Source: Vanilla planifolia (lineage: Eukaryota; Streptophyta; Magnoliopsida; Asparagales; Orchidaceae). Taken from it: a stretch of 64,000 bases of DNA. The notes below the pieces were generated by a model. That model did not search any database. It was not told where the DNA came from and saw nothing but the letters and a program-made list of their open reading frames with translations. Below are positions 1-11,620 of the stretch, one piece after another. How positions within the stretch are numbered: the stretch's first letter is position 1; each line of letters starts with the position of its first letter. The position numbers and the translations under genes were made by a program. The DNA lies in contig JAIUJO010000090.1 in NCBI GenBank assembly GCA_023846275.1, positions 821,102 through 885,101 on the forward strand, given 5' to 3'.

Positions 1-2345
1 AAAGAGCTATCCAAGGAGAAGAAGTCTACATGAATTTTTAGGTAAGATGACCCTTTTGAACATACAATAAATCTATCAATGATCTAAGAAAGATTGAAAA
101 AGAATTGTCTTATTCAAATGGCATGCAGAACCTAGGGAATGGGATTTGGATAATAAAAAGTCAATTTTATTCCATGAACCTTATTTTTAAAAACGTGGAA
201 CATATTATACTCATGACAAAAGTGTATTTTTGTAAGCATATAATGTTTACTTATAATCCATTTATTATGCAATTTTGTTAAAGAAATTATGCAAGAATTT
301 GTGACATAAACTAAATTGTTAATGTAAGTAAAATTCCTTTCATATGCTTGCATGTTTGGCATTACTCATTGAACTAACAAGAAGATGGTTTTAGAATTAT
401 TATCTGTAGTTGCAAAATACCTCATAATTAAGACATGATCATGAATTATTCTAATTTTAAAGCCTTGTTGATAGTCTAAATATCTTTACAATATAAAAAA
501 TTTTTATGATTAATATCATAAAACTATTCAACCATAGTATAACAAATTCTAATATGTATGGGTCACAAAACTAAGAAAGGTTTTGTTTGTTTTATTTTTT
601 ATTTCTATGCAAAAGATTAAACTCCAAGCTTTTATGTAAATGTGATTACAAGTAGTAACCTGTAAGAAATATAAAATCTCAACCAAGCAAAAACAATACT
701 TCGATTTCACTTCATGACATGATATAAATGTGTATATTTTTTTCAAAACCATGTATAGAACTATGCCATCTATTATATAAAACAATTAAAACTTATTTGA
801 TGATGAACCATGATATGAAACTTAGAACTATTGTTAATATCCGATATCAAATATTATGGCCAATTATCTCTTACCATAGGTTTGCTTTGAAAGCATGGAA
901 CCAATGCTTCGATAAGTCATTGAAGGCACAGGGTTAAGCCTTTAAGAGAATCTAGATGGTTTCTATGGTGTGTGTGCATGTGTTGCCCTTGGTTTTTTGT
1001 TGGGAGGTTTGGAGAGCTTGATTTAAGGCCTATGAAAAAGGCTAGGTTGTGCAGAGATATGGTTGGATACCAAAGAGTTAGTTATGACTAGAAGTGCTAA
1101 GGCTATGGTTAGACTTGAAGGTTATATGGATAATCCATAATAGAGCTTAAATTATACATTTGAGGTGCTTCGATATAGCTATGTAAAATAATATTAGCCT
1201 CAAAATTATGCCTAAAGGCTTAGAATTAATTCATGGAAAAGGAATCTATAATCAAATATCTTAATGATGGGCTACACAAATGCCATTATCAAAGTTCTAT
1301 GAATATTACAAATCAAGGATTGGTTGGTGAAGCTCCTTATTGAGGCCTTAGAAGAAAGTAAAAGAGCTTGTAATAAGACATTGAAATCGACAATGGTTTC
1401 CTAAGGAAATAACATGGTAAAAATCTAGGCTAGACCCATTTCTTGATTGTGTCCTTTGGATAAGAGCATGAATAACCTTATTTAATCTCTTTGGGCATAT
1501 CATAAGACCCTACATGAAGATCATGGGGACATGTGATGCCTTAGGAGAAGCATTAGGATAGGTATGCTAACTCAAGGTTGTCTTTAGGACACAAGGGTCA
1601 TTAATAATACTTGCATGCACATAGACTTTATTGTAATGATAATCAACTATAAATGGAAACTAAGAGAAAAAGGAAAAGTTATGTAAACACTAAGGTTGGC
1701 TTATATAAGAAATGGTCTTAAGAAAAATAAGGGTAAGAATAAATACAAGAAAATTGGTTATGACATTATAAATAGCAAAATTGGGTTTTAGAAGAAGCCT
1801 TATGATAATTAGTTGATAATGTCATTAGATAAATGAGAATCAACTTAAGATATAAAACCTAAATTGTCTTAGGGCTTGAAGAATCCTAGATAGTTATGGA
1901 ATAGAGTTAGTAGGATGCTACACCTTAAGGTCATTTCTTTGATCAAGTGTGGATCAATTGTTTTGGACCCTTGATGATGCCTTTTCGTTCATGAGATATG
2001 CTAAGCTACTCTATTATATTGGTAATGAGGTAGTTACATAAGGCTGGGAATGCTAGATTACATTATAAGACTTTATAGAATTGGCTAAATGTGATCATAA
2101 AAGTTGTCCCATGAGGGAACTATTACACATTTAGCCCTATAGGAGTCACATGATATCCTAAATTTTGAAGGGGAGCACATATGGTTTTTGAGGACTCCTT
2201 GAACCACGTGGGGATGGCCCATGTGATCAACACCCCTTTGTTGAGTGCTAGATCATCTAATGTGAAAGTGGTTCGAAGACCTATCATGAATCTCATGGAT
2301 AAAAGTGTGTGTTAGATGAGACAAGAGGTACTAAGCCACAATATA

Positions 2346-2346
<1 letters not shown>
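1..2346. other. AT-rich non-coding DNA, no gene seen
   Basis: No frame on either strand stays open long enough, or reads like a known protein, to call an exon. The longest open stretches are under 80 codons and give AT-driven, hydrophobic or Lys/Ile/Tyr-rich peptides. About 940-2,330 is visibly less AT-rich and more G-rich on the plus strand than its flanks. It could be a decayed transposon or pseudogene, but stops interrupt every frame I sampled and I recognise no domain. No tRNA, rRNA or splice-consistent gene structure was seen. Confidence 0.6.
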
Positions 2347-2380
<34 letters not shown>

Positions 2381-2386
2381 GATATA
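2347..2386. repeat. (TA)n microsatellite
   Basis: An almost uninterrupted alternating TA run of about 40 bp, with one AAA interruption near 2,358-2,360. It lies in AT-rich intergenic DNA and is an ordinary simple repeat. Confidence 0.9.
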
Positions 2387-3974
2387 GCTGGCAGATGATG
2401 ATGTCATGTGGTAGTTAAAAATAAATTCCATTTTTTAACATCATTTACTCAATTGTTACAAACTTCTTGGCCACTAAATATTAGTTTCATATTATGGATC
2501 AAGAATTCCATAATGAGGCTTCAAGTATAGCCCCTTATATTTGTGTTGGATTTGGGAGGAAAGGGTTCAATAGGTTATAAGCTGGAGAATATCAAAATGA
2601 GTGCATTTGTTAGACAATTCACCATCTTTATTTCAGCATCAGTTGTGGTCGATTTAATATTTTTTGTAATCATTTTTTTTATTAGACATGTGGTGCAATC
2701 AGACTATTATATTAAGCTTGGTAGTTTCTTACTAAGTTTATTTATTTATCTTTTGCAGTTGTTTGTGGAGAATGGAGTAGATTAAAATGGTTTTTTTTGG
2801 ATAATATATTTATGCTTTTGTTTAATTGATGGTCAAAAGTTTTTTGGAATCTTGACATGATATTATTATGAATGTCATTATATTATAAATTTTCTATACA
2901 TTTTATAATGTGATTATTGAATTTTTGTTACATTTATGGTTAAGAAAATGGTTTTAAAAGGCATGATGATCTCGAAATATGAATAGTACAAATGATGGCT
3001 TGTTGTAAATGTCCATTGCTTTTGATTTGAAGTTGCAAGTTGCTAATTTTATGATGACATGATTTTACTCAAGTAAGTCTATAAAGCCTAATTAGAGATA
3101 GCTAAGATAAGTCAAATGATCCTATTATGATGCTATTATTTTGTTAGTAGTATGTGTTTTGCATAGTATTATGATGAATGTCATATTAAAGAAGATAATG
3201 CCATGTGAAGTAAAAAAAATCTATCATTATATTAGAACTAATACGGTAAGGTGATGCTTCATATCTAGTAAAACATATTAATGCATGAGATTTAAGCTTT
3301 ATCTATTAGACCAATAGCTTTGCATATCTTTGAATTGTTTTGAACACCCCTATTGTATAACTTTTTAGATTATACTATCATTTATATGCAGTAATTTACC
3401 ATTAAATTTACCTCTTTCTGAATGTAACTCTAGTGTATTGTTATTACTCTTGCCTTATTCTTAATTTGTTGAATAATGTTTGATAGCTCAGAAAGAATGT
3501 TCATTTTACTTTTTCTATTTTAAGGATTACTAAATCGCCCATTTTAATGTCTAACTTATATATGTTCATGTCATTACTCAAAAAATTACCAAGGAGCATA
3601 GACAATCCTTTAGTTTATAATAATGATTTATTGACCACATTGTGAGAAATGGATTCTATTATTTGTCTTTTGTGATTGCATATAATTCAAATAAAACAAA
3701 TCTACCTATCATGATTATTCACGAAACCATCAACATTTAGCTTATTTATTTTATGTGGACAACACCAATTCACAAATTCATAGTCTTTGTACTATATAAT
3801 TGAATGTGGCACAAAACCAAGGTGAGCCATTTGATGATCCTCTTAAGATGTTTGTGTGGTGGTAATGCAGGTAATATTATTTTAACAATTCAATATGACA
3901 CCATTTGTAATGGTGTTTATAGGTTGATTAACTTCCTCATGGATATTTTGGTTATTAGCATGCCTAAAGTTCTT
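2387..3974. other. AT-rich non-coding DNA, no gene seen
   Basis: The sequence is AT-rich and single-copy-looking, with many ATTATGATG-like words around 2,850-3,200. An 80-codon open frame at 2,543-2,785 gives a hydrophobic, membrane-like peptide. That is expected from T-rich DNA, and I do not recognise it. No promoter, RNA gene or repeat structure can be supported. Confidence 0.55.
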
Positions 3975-5335
3975 TGTGCTTAAGACAATCCCACAAGAGG
4001 GGGGTGAATTGTGGTAAATAAAATTTTCTTACAATTTTTTGTTTCAATTAAAACTTAAATCTTTTAAGCAAGAATAAGAAAAAATAGTACATAAAAGATT
4101 TTTAAGATGATTCGACTCAAAATCGAGCCTATATCCACCCCCTGCTGGTGTTGGGAAAAAACCACTAAAAACACCAAATTACAAGCGATGTTTTTTGGAA
4201 TGTTCACCTCAAACCTACTTGGGATTTTAGCAACGGCTAATCTCGAACCCACTTGACTTTTTCCGGGCTCAACTCAAACCCCAGGCTTATGCACAATTGT
4301 TGGGATGGCCTTACCCCAAAGAAAGAAATACAAAAATTTGCAACAAAGTATAAACTTAATATAATTTAAAATAAGAATGAGGCAAACTCAATACCAAAAA
4401 TAGGGCGGAAAAGAAATTGAAACTAGTTGAGCAAAAACCTCTAATTTTGGAATCCTTCTTGCCACTTTCTCTTTATGAATTTAGAAGCACCGTATGCAGT
4501 TGAAATTGCTCGAAATCGTGATTTGAAAGCTTTGAGAATATGGCAATTGTGAACACTAGAAGTTTTTCATCATTCCTTATTTATAGAGCTTAAATTTGAG
4601 TACTAGAATCACTCCCAACGGCTCTAAAACTAACCAGCTATTTGGGTAACGGATGGAAAGCAACCACCGTCTGATTTGGGGCCCCCAAAAATGGATGTTT
4701 CTGATTGAATCTCATTTTTACCCTTCGAGATTAATCCCAGCCGTTGGATCTAAGAGGCCTTGATCTGGACCTTTTTATCTTGCGAAGGTGTCCCACATGT
4801 ATTAGTATAATTTGTCCAGAAATTATTCAAATTGAAACAGTTACCGCAGTGATTACGCTTCGCATATTCTCTCAGCCTGGGTTCGATTCTCCTTCTTGTC
4901 ATTTTACGTTGAATAATCTCAGTCGTCCGATCATGCTTGCCCCTTCTGCCTTCTTTGATAATCAGGTTGGACATTAGTACCATATCGTCCAAATAATTTT
5001 GTCATTGTGCTGTATAAGGAATTTGTTCGTACTTCTATCGAGCCGCTTTAGGGTTGGCTCCCCCTTCCTTGACCAAGATTTCATCACTTGGCTTGGGTTG
5101 ACTTGATCTCACACTATTCCGTTTAGCATTGCATGCGTTCTCAATTTGTTGTGTTCCTTTCTCTGCGGCCTTAATTTGTCGTGTTCATTTCAGCGTTGCC
5201 TAAGGCCTTCTTCCTTTGGACTATAGGTGCCCCTTCTGAGTCAATCCAAAAATTTGGTCGACCCGTCCAATGCTATAGTGAAAATTCCCGAGACTAACAT
5301 TGTTTTAGGGTGTCTTGTGAGAATTTTTGTACCAA
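3975..5335 (+). mobile_element. Probable dispersed plant repetitive element, class unresolved
   Basis: Seen: this block is clearly less AT-rich than its surroundings. It opens with a purine run and six Gs followed by TGAATTG (about 3,996-4,010). It continues with a block reading TTCGACTCAAAATCGAGCC then TATCCACCCC near 4,110-4,142, has AACGGCT and CCGTTGGATCT words near 4,616 and 4,741, and contains a TATA-like TTATTTATAGAG near 4,578. Known: this order (G-run/TGAATTG, a TTCGAC block and 'ccta..tccac' block, then CCGTTGGATC-type words) recurs in dispersed repeats of many seed plants; I recall the pattern but not a family name. Inferred: an old, non-autonomous insertion. I found no clear terminal repeats or target-site duplication, so both ends are approximate, within tens of bases. 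No reverse transcriptase, integrase or transposase reading frame is present. Confidence 0.4.
4842..4889 (+). promoter_or_regulatory. Pol III A/B-box-like pair, possible tRNA-derived SINE remnant
   Basis: GTTCGATTC at 4,881-4,889 fits the internal Pol III B box (GWTCRANNC) and sits in a GGGTTCGATTCTCC context resembling a tRNA T-arm. A weak A-box-like TACCGCAGTGA begins at 4,842, 39 bp upstream, which is a plausible spacing. The surrounding bases do not fold into an intact tRNA cloverleaf that I can draw, so this is not called a tRNA gene. It may be a relic within the larger dispersed element, or chance. Confidence 0.25.
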
Positions 5336-7929
5336 AATTTTTAATATAAGTGTAACAAAGTAATTTTATATTATCATATCATTATAAGTTTCTTAAATGA
5401 CTATGAAAGGAAATTCATGAAAAATAATTCCTAAATAATTTTAAAAAAATCAAATACCAATGTCTATACTTTTTTATTAATAATGCTTGACCCAAAAATC
5501 AAAATTAAACAATTATTAAACTTATAATATTTTAAATATTAATACTACTAGTGTGCCACATCATCTCAAAATTTGGACATATCAAATTCAAGAAAAATAA
5601 AAAACAATTCAAGTATGAAAATTTTAGTGCATGTCTTTAATTTCCTTAAGGCTTGCCATGACTCCAAGAGCCTTGAAGGCTACTATTTTAGACATTTAAA
5701 GTACATGGTTTAACTTAATTAAATATTAACAATTTTATTTAAAGCAAGCCTATATGAGATATAAATTTTTATCCTTGACTAATCAAACACAAGGGTGTAA
5801 CAATACCATATGTCCCATAAAATAATAAGAAGATAGATTAGAATGCCTTCTCTTCAAGCAATGTCCTTGTTTCATTATGTCCACTAATGTTATTGTTTTG
5901 TAGATAATTTTTGTTATCTTTATTTTTTTAGTTTGAAGAACATTAGCAATGATAGACTATGCCTTGTTTTCTTATCAACATATAATGGCATGGCCCATTG
6001 AGCCTTCATTAGAGTTGTGAGGGCCCTTTCAATCCTTCTAAAAGTTGATCTTTCTTAAACCCTTAGAGAATTTTAGAAGACTATTAAAACTTCTCAAAAT
6101 GGAAATAATAGTTTAAATGCACATTTAAAAATCTAAATCTTCTTCCTTGAATTCAGTATTAGAATTTTTCTACTAGTTGAATCCCATGCTAATCGAGTGC
6201 TAAAGTTTCCATCAGTTGTGAGTGTCCAAATTCTGTTTTCATTTGTGTTGAAGAGTTTAGTTTGTTTTAAAACTACCTCCATTTTCTTAAGTCCTTCAAG
6301 GTTTTAGATATGTCATCTATCTTTTCTGATATTGAATATTTTTCCTTCTTTCTTTGACCACAGTGAACTGTTTGTTGGTAATATCTAAGTGTGTTTCATT
6401 CATAATGTAAACTTAGTACCTTCATGTTTTCTTCATTGGAATGCAAACTTTTCATAAAAAGTAAATACACTTAATACTTAATCATATTTACGTGATAGTT
6501 CAATAAAAGTTATTCTAGTAAGATAAGACTATTAAATACAATAGCAATGAAAAGAAATCATAAAGCAATACCTTTTTTATATGAATATCTACTGTACTAC
6601 TTTGTGAAGGAAAATTTTTGCAATAAAGGAGCTTGATGTCGAGCCCATTGTTCATGAATTTTGAAAATCATAAACTTGAATAGTCTTAAAAGCATTGCAA
6701 CAAAAATTTTTCCCTTTCTTGAAGCCATTTAAAAAATTTTGTTTTAAAAAAAATTGTTAACTTTAAAAAGTTTAGTGAGTGAGCATTAAGAAAAGATAAG
6801 AAAATTCTTTTTAAATTGTTCAATTCAAACTTAGTTCAACACCTTAAGAAAATGAAATGCATTTTATGAAAGCTAGTTTCCCAAAAAATTCTACACACTT
6901 GCCAATAAGAGTTTATAATCATTAGACAAAACACCATAGAAAGTTAACTTATAATACTCTCCAACTCCAAACAATCCTAAAATACAAATAATCATTTTTT
7001 TAAAAATCTAGTCAAATTAGTTATCAATCACTAATCATTATCTAACCCAAGGATATTAATGCATGATACTATCATATGCACATCATGTAACTAATAGCTA
7101 ATTTTGAATAGTATTTTTAACAAACAAAAAATAATCATATAGACACCATAAGGACATCATACATATATGAACCAAAAGATAATTCAAATCCTGATTTTCA
7201 TGTCTCATACAATAACATTAAAATTATTGTAATTCAAAGACATTGACATGTATTACTCTTACTACAAATAAAGCATCACTTCTACGTAATAATGGAGTCA
7301 TACTTGTAAATGCAAGTTACTTTGCTTAATGCTTATGTCACAAGTTTCATGTCCCAAAAAACATTGTCATATTATTATGACATGTGCTACATATATGATA
7401 AGGCAAATTACAACACATACCTAATCACCTTGTATAAACATCTGTTCTATTTCTATGAATGAATTGATCATAAAAGTATGATAAGGATATTGAATTTTAC
7501 AAGGCATAATAGTTCTATACGACTACTTACCATCTTGGAGAAATAGAGCAACACCTATATTGTGTGGGTGTTGCACATGTAAAAATCATATTTAATCAAG
7601 TTTTAATAGGACCACCTGTGTTTAACACTTTGTCTCATCTCGTAGCTAACATCTTATATTATGTGATGAATTCATAATACAAGTAAAATTAGTATATTTT
7701 TTAATATTTAATTTTTTCACCAAAGTGTTCATTCCTACTTGATTGCATAGTAAAAACCAAAGTACTATACTAATTGTAAAATATTCTATGGTAAATTTAT
7801 GTGTAAATAAGCCTAGATAAAATGTGTGCCTTCAGACTATAGCAATATGGGTGGAAAGATGACTTCAAAATAATTAAAAATTTATAGTCAACCTTTTCAA
7901 CACCTAGGGTCTCATGTAAAATTTTTATT
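5336..7929. other. AT-rich non-coding DNA, no gene seen
   Basis: GC content falls again after the element. The sequence is AT-rich with no open frame of interest, no clear tandem structure and no RNA gene recognised. The satellite landmarks that dominate downstream are not recognisable here; the first appear at about 7,940-8,000. Confidence 0.55.
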
Positions 7930-10900
7930 CCATTTAAAAATCTAGTTAAAGATTGTTTTCAAGTTTTTGCTCATTTTATGAAATATTTCATTCATACCTT
8001 ATTTGACGTTGAAGGATGTTATGTTTAATCTTCTTAGCATTTTTTAATAAAGTTTTCACATACTATTTATCACATTTATTCAAATGTTTATTTTTCATTT
8101 TGTTATATTTCTATGAAACTCTTATTATTCTAGCCTATGACCATTACATCTCTTTGATTTGGTTATTTTACTTTGTTTAGATTTAATTAATTTAAAATTA
8201 TATATATTTATAAATATTTAATTAATATCAAAATAAAAATTTATCTTTATTTTGTTTAATTAATTTTTTAAATCAATATATTTCCAAATAAAGTCTATTG
8301 GTGAGGAAGCAAACATCATTTCATTGACCTTAAGAAGCTTTATCTAATAACATAATCACTTTTTCCACTAAAATTATTTATTTTTATGGTTTTTAAATAC
8401 TTTGTGAGAAATTTTTAATTCATGCATGACCTGATGATTGACATTGTTGTAGTTGAGATTGTCCTAGATCCATAATCCCTAAGTTTTCTACAACTTATTT
8501 CTTCATTCCTTTCAATTTGTTTTTGTTTGGCTGTGTTACTGCAAAACTATAATTCTCTTATCATGTGCTCTTTACATCTCGTTGATTTGGTTATATTACA
8601 ATGCTTTTATTTACCTTATTTTTATTTTAAAATGTATTTTATAAATATAAAAATTTTATTTTCTATTATTTATCCATACTTAATTTGTAATTTATAGAAA
8701 GTTAAAATGAGATTCATTTGAGATGAAACAAAACCTATAAAATTTAGCTTTAGGAGCTTTATGAAATTAAATATTCTTTATTAAAGTTTTTGAAATTTTA
8801 TATTCTTTAATTTTAACACTCTTTTTGAGACATTCTTTTGCACTTGATTTCACGATTAAGTATGTCATACTTGATCCCTATAATTTTTTGGAGTTTAGTT
8901 TTCTCACATAATTTTTCTCATTTGTTCAAATTTTTTTTTATTTAATTATTTTACTATTTGACTATAATTCTCTTCTCCTATGACCCTTTCATGTCTTTAG
9001 TTTGTTTACATTATGTTACGTCAATTTATTAGATGTCAACTTTAATATACTTTATTTAATATTAAAATGACAATTATTATAATTATTGCTTATTTACTTA
9101 GGTAAATTATAGTAGTTTCAAACAAGGTTTGATGGAGATGCAACAAACATTATTAGACTCATCTTCACTAGTTCTATCCAATTAGAAATTCACTTTATTA
9201 TATTTCTTTGACTTTTAATCCCTATATTTTTTATGTACTCTATGAGGCATTTTGATTCCTACATAACTTGATAATCAAGGAAGATGCATTCAATCTCTTT
9301 AGTATGTTGGAAAATAATTTTCTTGAATAATTTATCTCATTTTTTCAAAAAATTTTATTTGATTTTGTTATATTACTAAGTAACACTAAATTGATTATCC
9401 AATTACAATTATATAGCTTTGATTTGGTTAAATTACATTGCTTCAATTTAACTCTTTTCAACATTAATCTATATCATCTTAATATTACAGTAACAATTTA
9501 TTATTATTTTCATTTATTTGCATTGATAATGTTTTGTAATTCTGCATATGCTTTAATGGAGACAAAACAAACTCCTTCGACATGTCTTGTTGAGTAATAT
9601 CAAGTTAAAACTCATTTTTATGTTTTTATATTTTTTTCTATATATTTTAAACAATATGTCATTTTGATTCTTATCTAATTTTATGATTAAAACTTTTAAA
9701 ATTGATTTCCTTAGTTAGATTGCAACATTCTCTCAAATATTACGTCATTTTAAGAAATTGTTTCCATTGATTTGGTTAAATTAGTAAGAAACTCTGATTT
9801 TCCCATAGTGTGAGCTTAACATCGCATCAGTTATTATATATTAAATTTAAAAAATTTATCTCTTTTCAATTTTAATAAATATTTCTTTAATATAATTATT
9901 GCTATTATTTGTGCTTATTCACATTGGTAATTTGTGAAAATTCAGAAGAAAGTCCAATTGGTATCAAATAAATATCCTTGGACTCAAAGCGTCGAGCTCT
10001 ATCAAATTAAGTTGATCAGTCAACTTGATTCATACCTAATATTATGAATTAAGTTGTTACACTTGATGTCCCTAATTTCGAAAAATGGAAATTCTTACAT
10101 AATCTATTTCAAGTCGTAAAATTTTTGAGTTTGAGTTGGTTGTATTACTTTGTAACTCTGAATATTCTCTCACGTGATGATTATATGGCATTGATTTTTT
10201 TATATTAAATTGATAACATTTATCTCTTTTTATCATTAATGTATATTTATTTAATTTTAAAACAACAATTCATGATTTTTTATATTTATTTATTTCTATA
10301 AATTGTAGTAAATCTAGATAAGGTCCATTCAAATTGAAACAAACTTCACTAGACTCATCTGGATGAGTTCTATTCAATTAAATAATTTTTTTATAATTCA
10401 AAATATTTTAGTTGCTTAAGATTTGGTCATGCTTTATGTGTTATTTTGATTTGTATTTCATTTAATGACTGATAGTGTTAGGAATTATCTCCTTAGTATA
10501 TTTGAATAATGCTTTTCTATATTATTCATTAAATTTATTTTTATGTTTTACTTTGATTTGGCCATATTACTACAAAACTCTAGTTGTACTCCTATTTCAG
10601 ATTTACATCACTTTTATGTGGTTATAGTACATTCATTCAACTTATCTCTTTTTAGGATTAATATATATTTGTTTAATTTTAAAATAATAATTGATTACTA
10701 TTTATTCTTATTTATTTTTAGTAATTTTCAATAATTTAAAATGATATTTTATTGAGATGAAACAAGCATAATTGATCTCGTCTCAATAAGTCCAAATCAT
10801 TTGAAACTTTATTTTGTTTTCTAAATGCTTTATTCTTTCTGCTTTTTGCGTAGTTTTGAAGACATCTTAATTTGCACATAATTTGAAGATTGTGAATGTT

Positions 10901-11436
10901 ACATTTGATCTTCTTCCTTTATTAGAATATAGTTTTTAAATATAATTTATCTTATTTTTTAGATGTTTTTTTATTTGGTTATATTATTATGTTTTCCCAA
11001 ATCTCTTATTATACGACTTATATATTTCTTTTATTTAATTTATTACATTATTTCACTTTATTAATTTTTTATATAAATTTAATCAACATTAATATAATAA
11101 ATTTTTATTATTTATGCCTATTTAAATGGGCTACTTTCAGTATTTTCAAACAAGATCAAATCTTGAAAAAACAAATATATTTTTCACCTCTCAATGAGCT
11201 CCATCAAATTAATATTAATTTATTTATTTCTAATTGTTTTATTTTCAAGGGCTATGTTAAGACTTTTGAGACATTTTGATTTCCATCTTATTTTGTGATA
11301 AATGATGTTACAATCAACCACCTAATTATAATTGATTTTGTTATATTACTACAAAACTATAATATTAGACTAATTCAATTTATCTAATTTTTTTATAATA
11401 TACTTACTAAACATTTAAATAATTATTTTTGTTACT

Positions 11437-11620
11437 ACTTTGCTTATTTATTTTGTAATTCACAAAAGTTTCAAAGAAAGATCGATTAAGAAAAAACGAA
11501 TATTATTAGACTCATCTCGATGAGATTTATCTAATTATATATATATATGTATATAGTATTTTTAATATTAATGATTCAATCAAATATTATTAGAATCATC
11601 TCGATGAGCTTTATCTAATT
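11437..11620 (+). repeat. Local re-duplication inside one satellite monomer (84-bp offset)
   Basis: The ATTATTAGA.CTCATCTCGATGAG....TATCTAATT segment occurs twice, with TGAG at 11,521 and again at 11,605. Between the copies lies a short (TA)n run (about 11,536-11,551). One monomer therefore has two copies of its most conserved box, which shows small unequal events superimposed on the 410-bp period. Confidence 0.65.

Noticed and set aside
940-2330. Possible decayed retroelement coding region (less AT-rich, G-richer plus strand)
   Set aside because: Every frame I sampled is broken by stops at short intervals, and I saw no reverse transcriptase, integrase or gag-type motif.
2543-2785. 80-codon frame giving a membrane-like peptide
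   Set aside because: T-rich DNA naturally encodes hydrophobic residues. No homology is recognised and no promoter or splice context is visible.
4830-4905. Possible intact tRNA gene around the GGTTCGATTC motif
   Set aside because: I could not pair an acceptor stem, D-arm or anticodon arm. Only the T-arm/B-box-like part fits, so it is reported as a low-confidence Pol III-like motif.
4744-4992. Overlapping 77- and 80-codon frames on opposite strands; the minus one has a Cys-X2-Cys pair
   Set aside because: They lie inside the dispersed-element-like block and overlap antisense to each other. A lone CxxC is not a zinc-finger signature and no family is recognised.
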